Shown piece by piece: positions 1 to 15,753 of a DNA stretch of 64,000 nucleotides. The position numbers and the translations under genes are program-made. Below the pieces are notes generated by a model that was not told the DNA's origin, ran no database searches, and saw nothing but the letters and a program-made list of their open reading frames with translations. The DNA is taken from assembly GCA_031835245.1 (NCBI GenBank), contig JAVKOQ010000151.1, positions 62,001-126,000 on the forward strand, read 5' to 3'. Origin of the DNA: Balamuthia mandrillaris. Its lineage: Eukaryota > Discosea > Longamoebia > Balamuthiidae. Position 1 is the stretch's first letter; every line of letters starts with the position of its first letter.

Positions 1-239
1 CTGCTGTGCTTAAAGACGTGTGCATAAAGGCCAAGCGGGAGGGCCACCGACACGTGTCCTACCAGCTTCTCTCATTTATGGAGGAAGTCGGTTGGGTTAA
101 CATTCACCATAAGATTCTCTTCCCTATCGAAGAACAGATGGTCGCTATGACGCAACGGCTGCATCACGGAGTGAATGCGGGAGATGACAACTACGAAGAC
201 GATGATAAGCAATTCTCCAGTCGGACGGATACAATGTAA
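1..239 (+). CDS. 3' end of an unrecognised protein gene (partial)
   Basis: An open frame runs in from the left edge and stops with TAA at 237-239, giving about 78 C-terminal residues. The tail is acidic (run DDNYEDDD near the end) and follows a possible helical segment around HVSYQLLSFMEEVGW. I do not recognise the family. It could be the last exon of a larger gene, because no ATG or acceptor site at the edge can be checked. It converges on the RFX gene, whose stop lies at 535. Confidence 0.5.
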   Translation, partial: AVLKDVCIKAKREGHRHVSYQLLSFMEEVGWVNIHHKILFPIEEQMVAMTQRLHHGVNAGDDNYEDDDKQFSSRTDTM

Positions 240-339
240 CCAGCAACCAGAGAGGTAAGAGATACAGATAAGGCGAAACTAAAGATTAACTTGACCAGTA
301 CCTCTTTTACGTTTTTTAACTGGCCCTGTTTGTTTGAGG

Positions 340-346
340 CAAACAG

Positions 347-373
<27 letters not shown>
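340..373. repeat. (GA)n microsatellite in the convergent spacer 240-534
   Basis: A pure GA run lies between the stop codons of two convergent genes. Nothing else is apparent in the 295-bp spacer. Confidence 0.9.
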
Positions 374-377
<4 letters not shown>

Positions 378-534
378 GAGGTGTTCAGGTACCTCATCAT
401 TTTTTTTTCTGCGTGTTAGCGCATAGCTGACGTTGCTTAGCTTAACATAGCCATCGCTACTATACAGCCTTTCTGTATGTATATACCTGTTCTATCTGTC
501 TGGTTTGTCTGTCTGCAACGTGCGTGTTGCTCTT

Positions 535-2711
535 TCACTGACTGAGACTCCTATCTCTTGTTCTATCATGTAGAGAGGGATGAACATCCAAATATGACAA
601 AAAATCGGCCCGGTTGACCAACGTTGTCACAAAGGACTTTGCCTGCCTGACTTTCCGCTCCGCCAAGAACGGGGGCAACGTCTCCCTCACTGCCCTCTCC
701 ACAAAAGAGGGGAACAGCTGCGCTACGTCCTTGCACCAGGTGCAAAGAGTATCCACCCGAAGGCGCATCGGGTTGGCCATGATGAGATCGGAGAGAATGC
801 CATAGGCCTCCCGGTCCACGTCTAGGATCTGGCAGTAGATACTTTCCTGCTCAAAGAGAGGGTGCAGAGAAGCGGCAGAACTCCAGAAGGAGTGCAGCAG
901 GGAGGCGGCGCTCTCGAGATCGTAGAGGAGGGCGTCAAAGAGCTGCCGCCAGTGGGTTTGGTACTGGCTAGCGAAACGCTGAGCGGCGGAGCGAAGGCCC
1001 TCGGGAAGGTCCTGCGATACGCTCATTGTGATGTCGGGGCAGGTCGGTCGGAAAGAGGAGGCCGAGATGGGGAGGCCCACTCTGCCGAGTGGAGGGGAGG
1101 CGGAGGAAGAAGAGGAGGCCGGTGACGCAGGAGCCAGAGGAAAAGCGGGAGGAGCACTGTTGCTGCCGTTAAGAGGAGTGGAGGAAGATGACGGAGTGGG
1201 TGGACAATAACGGGAGTAGTGGGAGGAGGGAAGCATTGGGTATTGTGGGTATTGAGGTGTGTGATGAGGAGAGTGCGGATGAGATGAAAAAGACTCGGAG
1301 ACGTAGGGCGGATCTTTCTGCCGGCCGTTTCTGGCACTTGAGGCGGATGGTTGTGGGAAAGAAGGATGGTTGTAGTATGAGGAATGGGGTGGTAGATGAG
1401 TTGGGTGCTGCTGGAGTTGAGGACGACTATAATAAGCTGATGATGGAGGAGGGGAGTAGTAACCATAGTTCCATTGTTGCACTTGATGAGAGGTTGGATA
1501 AGGTGTCGTATCATCGAAAGAATTTGACGAAAGGTGAGACGGAGGGATAGGAGACTCAACAGTTAACTCTCTTCGTGCGGAGGAAGGAGGTGAGATGTAG
1601 GGGGCATCATGAAAAGGAATACTGGGATTGCCCTCCTCCTCTGGAATGCTGTTTTGAGAGTACCACCCAATGTTTCTGTGAAGGAGAGCGCTTCCGGAGG
1701 AGCCAAACCCGAAGGAATGAAATGGAGACGAGCCGTGTTGGTGATAGGGTAGGTGCTGATCCACGTAACTTCCGTTTGAGAAGGAGGAACGGAAAGGAGA
1801 TGAGGAAGAGCAAGAGGAGGAAGACGATGAAGATTCTTCAAAGTCCAAGTAGCCATCCGAGCTGGAGCCATCAGAAGACCAATTCGAAAAGACATTAGAA
1901 CTAGGGGAGGATGAGGTAAAAGGAAATCCTCTGTTGTCCACGCTGTCCTCAAAGGATATGCTCCTTTTCTTCCTAGCTCTTTTGCTATCCATATCTAATC
2001 CCTCGAAACTTCCTAAAAGGTCCACTATCGAACTGGAGGCCGAGCCAGTGTCTCCCGGTGTGAATTGGTAATAGGGATGGCCGCTTGTCTGAGATGGTGG
2101 ACCGGAACTTGAGCTGTCTTCCTCTTCCTCTTGCTCTTCTTCCAGACTTGCGAGAGAATTGCTGGAGGAACGGCCAAAGCCATTGATGCTGCTGGTGAGG
2201 TTATGGTTGCCACATGCGTGATAACTGTTGGAGCGCTTGAGCTGTGGTTTGTGCTTGTGAGAGTGTTGTTGCAGCGAAGCCAGGAAAGACGGCGATGGTT
2301 CTGGCAATGTGTAGTCCATCTCGGTGATGGCGTGAGGTCCAGTAGTGGCTGTTCGCTCAACCAAGTCCTTGTAGTGATGTTTTGTTTGTCCTCTTGGGCC
2401 TGAGTTTTCTCCATCAGCACACACGAGCGAAGCAGAGAAAAGAAGGACAAGGTAGAAGAGAAGAAGAGAAGCATATACCTTTTCTAGAGCATTTAAGAGA
2501 AGGGAAAGCTTTCCGGACGATCTTTCCAAACGCCGGGGCGGATGTGGGAGCTAACCCATTTAAGTTACACATACGAACATAGTGGTTATATACATTGACT
2601 TTTGCTATTGACTTGCCAGGTTCAAACGTGTAGTTATTTCGAAGCCTGAGCACATACACCAAACTGAGTTCAGAACAAAAGGAGCCCACCAGATACAAAG
2701 AAGTGCTTGCA

Positions 2712-2742
<31 letters not shown>

Positions 2743-2918
2743 AGAGAGAAGAGAGAGACAAAGAGAAGGAGAGGAAGCGAAGAAATGGGTTATATGGCAA
2801 CAAGTTCCTTGCCCAATTAACCAATTACTTACCAGCCAGCTACGCGAGCAATACGGACTTGCTTTTCATCTATTTCAGCTTCCAAGGCGCTGCTTTCGCC
2901 GTCAATATCTCTATTCAT
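535..2918 (-). CDS. RFX-family winged-helix transcription factor
   Basis: Exons 2918-2833, 2645-2479 and 2399-535 give 705 aa from an ATG at 2918. The first two junctions rebuild a complete RFX DNA-binding domain at about residues 28-95: GW|LRNNYTFEPGKSIAK, then AFGKIVRKAFPSLKCSRKG|PRGQTKHHYK, where the RGQxKxHYY-like recognition helix is split by intron 2. A roughly 450-residue Ser/Pro/Gln/His-rich low-complexity linker follows. The last ~150 residues match the RFX extended dimerisation domain (ILDVDREAYGILSDLI, PPFLAERKVRQAKSFV). RFX proteins bind X-box promoters; in other eukaryotes they control cell-cycle or ciliary genes, and the target here is unknown. Intron 1 holds a (CT)n tract on the sense strand. 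The DBD is unusually close to the N-terminus, so an upstream exon cannot be excluded. Confidence 0.88.
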
Positions 2919-3339
2919 AGCGAAGCTGTCGGGACCGCCAAGCCTTTTCGTTCGTTGATTTAGTCTCTATTTTACTATATTTTTTTGAACGACACAACGT
3001 GGCCCACGCATACGAACGAGAGAAAGCATACCAAAAAAAAAATTATAACTCGTTGTTGTCCACCAGAAATAAAAAAGTAACGAAGGTCAAACCTCGGAAG
3101 ATCGCCCTTCTCCCTGTTTCCATTTCCCTAGTGGGGGCGTAGAGCAGCGTTTCACGACCTCCCGATCTGCCCGTTGCTAGTCTAAGGAAGGCGACGGTCG
3201 ATTCAATTGTCCTTTCTTGTGCAAACTTTCCTGTTCAAAATTTTTGCCGACGTGTCCCGAAACGAAAGAGAAGTTGTTGTTTTCTTCATGAAAGGAACAA
3301 AAAAAGAACAACGAAGAAACTCTTTGTAATAATGATAAA
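2919..3339. other. Spacer: RFX promoter side / AAAP 3' side
   Basis: This spacer lies between the RFX ATG (reading left) and the stop codon of the transporter (3340), also on the minus strand. It contains short A and T homopolymers and no convincing coding or RNA signal. Confidence 0.5.
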
Positions 3340-3719
3340 TCAATACGTTTCCACGATCTGTTCGATGGTCAACGCCGTCCCCAACAATCCGCCAGCAACA
3401 CCGAACGCTATGTAGAGCCCACTCAACAGCTTCTTCCAAATGGAGGACTCGGGGAAGAGCTTGAAGATGAAGAGGGAGGGAAAGATGAACTGCAAGGAGG
3501 CGCTGCCCAACGCGCCGATGAGGCCGATCAGGAGGCCAAAGTTGGGCACGGCCACGGCCACCACGCAGCCCAGCAGCACGAGGCAGCAGCGGAAGATGAT
3601 TTGCTTGAGGAGCTTGAAACGGGGGGAGAGCCTTCCTGGTTTGAACATCGCCTCCTCGCCAATGTCCGTCACCACGAACAGTTGGATCTGTTTTTAGCAA
3701 TGTATTTATGATTAGAAAG

Positions 3720-3762
<43 letters not shown>

Positions 3763-3838
3763 ATAAGTTGCAAAAATGGTGAACAACAATCTTTTGTGTT
3801 TGCAAGGGGAAAGGAAAAAGCGTTAGGCCAATGGCCAC

Positions 3839-3878
<40 letters not shown>

Positions 3879-4431
3879 TAACTTACAGAATCCGAACAAT
3901 GTACGAAAAGGCAACCCAGACGTCGTTTCCGTTGGCAAACTCCTTCAAATTCTTCGTGATGAGATCGTCAGTGGAATGGCCAAAGCCCAAATAGCACAAT
4001 AATCCAAACATAATATAGTTGATGGTGGAAACGACGACCACCCACGTCAGCACCATCGGGAACTTTCTTGGTTGTTTCATGCTGGTCTCCGCTGGCAGAA
4101 CCACACCTATGCCCTCAAATGCGTACACCGCCATTCCAAAAGCAACTGGCACATGTCTTTTTTTGTTAAGAAGAATTGTTAGTCGGAAGAGAAGAACAAG
4201 GAAGAAGAACAAGAAGAAGAAGAAGAAGAAGAACAAGAAGAAGAACAAACCGGAGGGAAGGGTTGATGAACCAATGCACGTCAACAGCATCCATGGTGTG
4301 GTTGTGGTCCAGTTTGTGGGCCAGATTCGTGATGGCCGCAATCAAAACAACGCAAAGTGAAAAAAGAATGGTGATGTTGGCTAGCAACGCGATAGGTGAC
4401 ATGTGCTTCAGCCTGGATAGCGGCGAGTGAG

Positions 4432-4468
<37 letters not shown>

Positions 4469-5497
4469 GAGAAAGGGTGAGAGAAATAGAGAATTCTAGT
4501 TCGTACGTTTGAAGATTCGCTAAAATACAGAGAGCAGGGAGCCACATAAGCATTACAAGGCGCCAGTTAATGTGAGGCATGAATGTTTGCGTGTTAGTTG
4601 ATAAGTATACCACATACACGCACGTAAATCCAAACTGTTCGAGCATTCATGGGATGATGTTACACTTGACAAGAAGATAACAAAGGTACAAATTTTAGCC
4701 TGAAGGAGAAATGACGAACCTGCGTGAACAAAAGCAAGAAATCAATGGCACGAGCCATCCATTTCCCATAAGTATGCCTTCCAATGTCGCTGTATGTTAC
4801 AACAGAGGTATCGTATGTATTGATCTTCCGTTTGCAGGCCACCAACCAATACATAGTGTGAGCCGATATAATACCAACCAGTGCCATCATGAAAAATGTT
4901 GCCTGCCCGCAGACGATGTAAGCCAATAATGTTGTGAAGAGACAAAGAGAACAACAGAAATGAACGGCAGAAGTATAAACGTACCAACACGCCACCTTCT
5001 TTAAAGGCAAAGGGAAGTCCGAGCAACCCGGATCTAAGAGGTTACACCCATACGGTGTTAATGAAAGGGAGCGATAAGAGAGCGAGGCAAGATGTGAGAA
5101 GAGAAGAAAAGAGAACGGAAGGAGAGAAAACGGACCCCAAGTAAGACTTGAAGAGGTTGATGAAGGTTTGCATAGCTCTGCCAGAAGAACAACTCTTAGT
5201 TTGAAGCGGGCGAAAAAAAAAAGAAGAAAAGCAAAAGGTGAATACAAACGTGGTGGTTTGTTGACGACCAGCATTGACAAAGACCTTCTTCTCCTTCTCT
5301 CCGCCCAACAGGTACTGCTTTTCCATGGAGTCATCTTCCCACTCGGCCGGCATTTCAGTACCGCTAGCCTCCTCTTGCCCCCAAGAAAAGCGTTGCTGTT
5401 GTGCCTGCTGCTGTTCGGACGGAGGCACCCCCGAGACGCTCCCATAGCCCCCTCCGCTCCCGTCAAATTGGATGTTTGCTTTTTCAGGAGACGACAT
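3340..5497 (-). CDS. AAAP-family amino acid transporter (vacuolar/AVT- or SLC36-like)
   Basis: Nine exons: 5497-5250, 5177-5136, 5033-4985, 4902-4720, 4634-4507, 4412-4251, 4156-3887, 3790-3760 and 3687-3340, giving 486 aa. A ~75-residue polar Gln-rich N-terminus leads into the family signature FINLFKSYLG|SGLLGLPFAFKEGG at TM1. Later segments include AFGMAVYAFEGIGVVLP (TM6-like, the conserved FEGIG motif) and the C-terminal TM pair near VPNFGLLIGLIGALG. About 11 TM segments are expected. These are proton-coupled amino-acid carriers of plasma or lysosomal/vacuolar membranes; substrate and membrane cannot be told from sequence. Exon 8 is a 31-nt micro-exon flanked by two (CT)n introns. The exon 1 donor (AC|GTTTGT) and exon 2 donor (GG|GTCCGT) are weak, but the reading across them matches the family. 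Confidence 0.9.
3721..3751. repeat. (GA)n microsatellite in AAAP intron 8
   Basis: A GA run on the plus strand reads (CT)n on the transcript, inside the intron between exons 8 and 9. Companion runs lie at 3843-3874 (intron 7) and 4435-4464 (intron 5). Confidence 0.9.
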
Positions 5498-6052
5498 TCT
5501 TGACCGCTGCTTTCAGAATCCTTTCTACTTGTGGTTGTTTTGTGACCAGACCAACAAAACGACGCGCCAAACAACACCTGAGTAGCCAAATAGCGTCAAA
5601 AAAGCAAAGAGAAAAAAAAAGAAAAGGGCAGCAAAGCAAACAGCCTCGCTATTTTACCTTTCCGCCGCCGCCGCCGCCCCTCCTATTTTTTGAAGGTCTT
5701 TTTCTTTCTCCTTTTCTTGTTTTCTTGTTCGCCCTTTGCCTCGGGACGACACACCACCCTTCTGAGGTACGCGAAGCTATTTACAGAGGGTTCCCCTTAT
5801 GAAAGGAGATTGATCAGATCGTTTGATTAATATGAAGGATAGGAGAGAAGCTATGAGCGAGGATAAGAGAGCGCGCAGATCAAAGAAAAGCTTGAGGGTT
5901 CTTCTGGTGTTTAATTTTCTTTGGGATTTCAATGATTTTTATCGTTGCTTTCTGCTAATTGCCGCATGCGAAAAGGAGACACATAAATAAAATAAAAATA
6001 TAAACACACACAGCAGAGAAGTTAACTCTCGAAGAGGCCGGCCGTTGCAGAG
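5498..6052. promoter_or_regulatory. Divergent intergenic region AAAP (-) / tandem-CBS (+)
   Basis: This 555-bp stretch separates two divergent start codons and must contain both promoters. It has pyrimidine-rich and A/T-rich tracts (about 5655-5735 and 5985-6010). No TATA or other element could be assigned with confidence. Confidence 0.5.
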
Positions 6053-7287
6053 ATGGGCAACAACTTTGGAATACTCAAGTTCAGGACAGAGCCTGACCTG
6101 AAGGAGTTTCTGGCCACGTCCACGCTGGCCGACGTAAAAACTGTGGACAAACAGAACCTGGTTTGCTTTGACAGCACGACGAGCATCACCGACGTCTTCC
6201 ACAAGTTGGTGGAACACAAGATTCACTCTGCCCCTGTCTATGATGCTAAGGCCAAAGAATACATCGGTCTGATCGACTGGAAGGACCTCGTGGCGTACCT
6301 CCTTCAGGTCTGGAAAGCCGAATCTTTACCTGATGGTACCTAACCACTTTACTCTTTTGATTTTTGTTTTGCTATCTCAGAATAGCTTTCTTACCTTCTT
6401 TTGCTGATCCTTTGGTGAACGGTAGAAGATCCCAAAGCTGTGGATGTGGCGGACATGTCCCGGCAGAACCCTTTCTTTCCGCTCTATCACGACTTCTCCA
6501 TGCTGGAAGTGCTCAAAGGGTTCAGCAACCAGGGCATGGTGGCCGTTCATCGGCGACCCGTCATCTCTGCCTCCAACCCTGAGCACATCGATGCAATGGT
6601 CTCTCAGATGGACATCGTGGAATGGTTGGTTGAGAAGCAAACCAACTTGGGCTCCTTCTTTTCATCCACGACCATTGGGCAACTGATAGAGGTTTGTTTG
6701 TTTTGTTTGTTTGTTTGTTTTTTTTTGTTTTGTAGGTTTATTTGTTCATGCCATTCTTTCTCTTCCTCTTTGGCTCCTTTGGTTTCCCCATATCGCCATT
6801 GTCTTGTTGTTTCTTCATCGCTCACTCATTCCGCTGGATGTTATTACTATTGAAGGAAATGGAGTCCAACGCCACTGCCAAGATTGACTTTGTATACACG
6901 GTAGTTCCTACCACAAAGATGGTGCACGTCTTGCAGCTCTTGTATACCCATAAGATCAACGGAGTAGCTATAGTCGAAGCCTCTTCCGAAGGCAAGGAGG
7001 GCAAGCTCATCGGCAACATCAGCGTCTCCGACCTTCAATACTTGGTTCTCGAGCACCTGGATAACATGGAGCGAACCGTGGAAGAGTTTTTGCAGAGGGT
7101 ACCTCGCAAACCGCTGGTGACCTGTACGCCAGAGGCCAGCCTCCTTCAAGTCATGGAGAAGCTCGTGCATAACCATGTGTACAGAATTTACGTGGTGGAT
7201 CCCAATGCTGGTAACCCCATTGCCGTTGTCACCCTGACCGATGTGATGGAGGCCGTTCTACTTCTTGCTGAAGAGTTCTCCGACTAA
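6053..7287 (+). CDS. Tandem four-CBS-domain protein, AMPK gamma/SNF4-like
   Basis: Exons 6053-6335, 6426-6691 and 6856-7287 give 326 aa. Four CBS motifs read in order: residues ~20-85 (HKIHSAPVYDAKAKEYIGLI), ~110-175 (NQGMVAVHRRPVISA and SQMDIVEWL), ~190-255 (HKINGVAIVEAS and LIGNISVSDL) and ~265-320 (HNHVYRIYVVDPN and VVTLTDVMEAVL). Two Bateman pairs in about 330 residues is the AMPK gamma / SNF4 / plant PV42 layout. The predicted role is an adenine-nucleotide-sensing regulatory subunit of a SNF1/AMPK complex, which is inference: the nucleotide-contact residues were not compared. A stand-alone CBS protein is the alternative. It lies 248 bp upstream of the PI3K start on the same strand. Confidence 0.88.
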
Positions 7288-7535
7288 AAGGACAACCAGC
7301 CCGTGAGCAACGCCCTATCCTTTTGGTGGAAGCAGAGCGGGAATGTGTGACTGTACAAAGAAGAGAGAGAGAGAGAGCGAGAGAGGAGCAAAGACAGGAG
7401 ATTAGATAGGAGATTTTAATTAATGAGAGCATTACACGACCACCACCCCATATATGCCCATTACTTTTGTGCACAAAAAGACCGAAAAAAAGAGAACGCA
7501 GGAACCAAGGCCTGGAGAGGCTGAGAGAGTAAAAC

Positions 7536-13565
<6,030 letters not shown>

Positions 13566-14011
13566 AAGAAGACTTCGCCTTACTTTGCTTCCTTTGTTGT
13601 TCTCTCTTGTCTCATGTAATAATAATCTCACGTCCTCTCTCTTGTACGCTATCCTATACGATCCCGAGCCCTCTCTCGTGTACTGCCCATATCTTTTTGC
13701 AGAAAAGTCTCTATCCTCTCCCCTATCCTCTCTCCTATCCCCAATGTAAAAAGAACCGCAAAACAAAAACACACAAAAGCAAAAAAATATCGTGAAGAAA
13801 GCAGCGAAAAACACAGAAGGTGGTGTGCCGCTGCCCCTTCCGCCGCCCAACCCCCTATTCTTGCTTGACGACAATTCCTCGTCTCTCCAAAAACCCCAAG
13901 AAACAAAAACCGCTATTCCTTCACTCTTCCTTCCAAAGTCATTCATCAAAAGATTTGAGAGGAAAGAAAAAGAAAAAGGGGGGAAGAAATCCTCGAATAG
14001 AAAAAAAAAAA
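13566..14011. promoter_or_regulatory. PI3K 3' region / GPCR promoter
   Basis: This is a 446-bp spacer between same-strand genes. It contains a locally repeated CTCTCC/TATCC motif (13705-13742) and an A-rich leader ending in a poly-A run just before the GPCR ATG. No other gene was seen. Confidence 0.5.
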
Positions 14012-15620
14012 ATGGGGTTCGGAGACACGTTTGGCTGCCAGGCCCATCTGAGCAGCACCGAACAGCATGCCCTTTGGTACATCAACCTCTTTGGCTCGAT
14101 AGTGGGCATGATGGGGGCCTCCTTCGTGGTGGTCCACTTCCTCCTCCACAGCAAGGGCCTGGTCTTCTCCCGCCTCATCTTCTTCATCTCGTTGGCCGAC
14201 CTCGGCAGCTCCTTCTTCATCTTCTTCAGCCAGTCCTGGCTCTTCAGCGGCCACTACCCTTACTCTGCCTGCCTCTCTCTACGAACCTTTATCCAGTTCT
14301 TCGTGGTGAGCTCCTTCTTCTGGACGGCCTGCATCGCCTTTTATCTCTTTCGAGCCATCGTCCTCGACAAAGATCTTTTCATCAAGGAGGTTTGTTCGTT
14401 TTGTTGTTGTTGTCTTGTTGGAGGAGGTACACTTGTTGATGAGAGAAACAACACACAAAAAAAAGGGAGGAAGCGCGTATGCAGGAAGGCAGCGGTGTAC
14501 GCGGATCATGTTTTTGGCGTTCCATACGTTGAGTTGGGGGCTGCCGCTTATCTTTTGCGTAACCTTGCTTGCTGGCGACATGTACTCCCCTTCTGAGGGT
14601 GGCTGGTTCGTTTATATTTTTTGTCTGTTTGTTTTCCTTTGTTTGTTTGCTTTTGTGCTTCCTTCTTTTATGTACAACATGTGTTTGTTTCTTTTGTGCT
14701 TTCTTCTGGGTAACTGCATTCGTTATTCGTCTTGCTCTCTAAGAGTTCTTACCCGTTTTTTTTTTTTTTGTCGTTGTACCTTCTTGCTTCTTGTTTCCCT
14801 TCTTCTTCTTCTTCTTAATCTTTTCTTTTCTTGTTTAACTTTTTTGTAACAAATATATCTGCAATAGGTGCCATCCGTTGCTGCCATATCATTTAATATT
14901 TTGGGAGTTGCCCATGCTTTTAGTATTTGTGTGGAACGCTGTTCTTTATGCAGTTATTTTCTTGTTTATGCATCGTCGTAGTAGGATGGCTGGTCGAGGT
15001 ACACCGCCTCTCTGCCTCTGCCTCCGTCTCACTGTCTCTTTGCGTTTTGATCATTTCTGATTTCTCGCTTTCCTTTCTTCGTTATTCTTCTCTTTTCACC
15101 CAACAGATCACCTTTCTATCAAAGTGCAATCTCGGTTGACATTGTTTCTTCTTGTTTATATTGTGTGTTGGGCGCCAAGCCTTACTTCCACATTGGTTGT
15201 GTTTATCAACAAAAACTGCGCCCTCTTTTGGCTCCTCGCTGCCAAAAATTTTCTTTCTCCAAGCCAAGGTTCATTTCTCCGTTTCTCTCTCTCTCTCTCT
15301 CTCTCTCGCTTGCCTGACAAAAGCAAAACTCCAACGAAGGTTTCTTGAACTGTTTGGTATACGGATTGAGCAACCGACAAGTCCGACAACAGTACAATAT
15401 CTGGATATCTTTGCTGCTCTTCGTCGTGTCTCCATTCCTGGTAATCCCAGTTATGATACTGAGCGGACTACGGATGTGCGGCCTACTACGTCACTTGCCA
15501 TTCTCAGATGAATCCAAGAGGAGCAGACACTCCTCGGGCTACCTTCCGCCCGGAAGTCCTTATAACTACTCACCGCTAACTCCCGTTCCTGATGAGGTAG
15601 TTGTGGATCAGGACACGTAA
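14012..15620 (+). CDS. cAMP receptor-like GPCR (class E / Crl type)
   Basis: Exons 14012-14389, 14493-14605, 14868-14998, 15107-15268 and 15340-15620 give 354 aa. The start is the ATG after an A11 run, and the product begins with a short extracellular N-terminus. Seven hydrophobic segments are visible. Family hallmarks are the TM4 block HTLSWGLPLIF, a W-C extracellular loop after exon 2 and the TM7 block QGFLNCLVYGLSN, which corresponds to the QGFLN-xVYG motif of Dictyostelium cAR/Crl receptors. A ~70-residue Ser/Tyr-rich cytoplasmic tail follows. It probably couples to a heterotrimeric G protein at the plasma membrane; the ligand is unknown. It lies 446 bp downstream of the PI3K on the same strand. 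A (CT)n tract fills the end of intron 4. Confidence 0.93.
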
Positions 15621-15753
15621 CAAACAAAAATAGGTTGTACCTTTTTCTTTTTCTCCTCTTCAAATGTTAACAAAAACAAATATAACACCAAACCACTTTT
15701 TTTTTACATGTTTTGAAAACTTCTTATTTGAAAGGTGAAATATTCTCTCATAG

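Noticed and set aside
1023-1952. Several overlapping frames on both strands (plus 1028-1210, 1188-1550, 1575-1898; minus 1023-1559, 1563-1952)
   Set aside because: They are shadows of the low-complexity linker of the RFX gene.
2400-2529. Apparent signal peptide or hydrophobic N-terminus on the RFX protein (open frame starting at a TTG at 2529)
   Set aside because: The hydrophobic stretch is intron 2 (2478-2400) read through. Splicing it out restores the RFX recognition helix.
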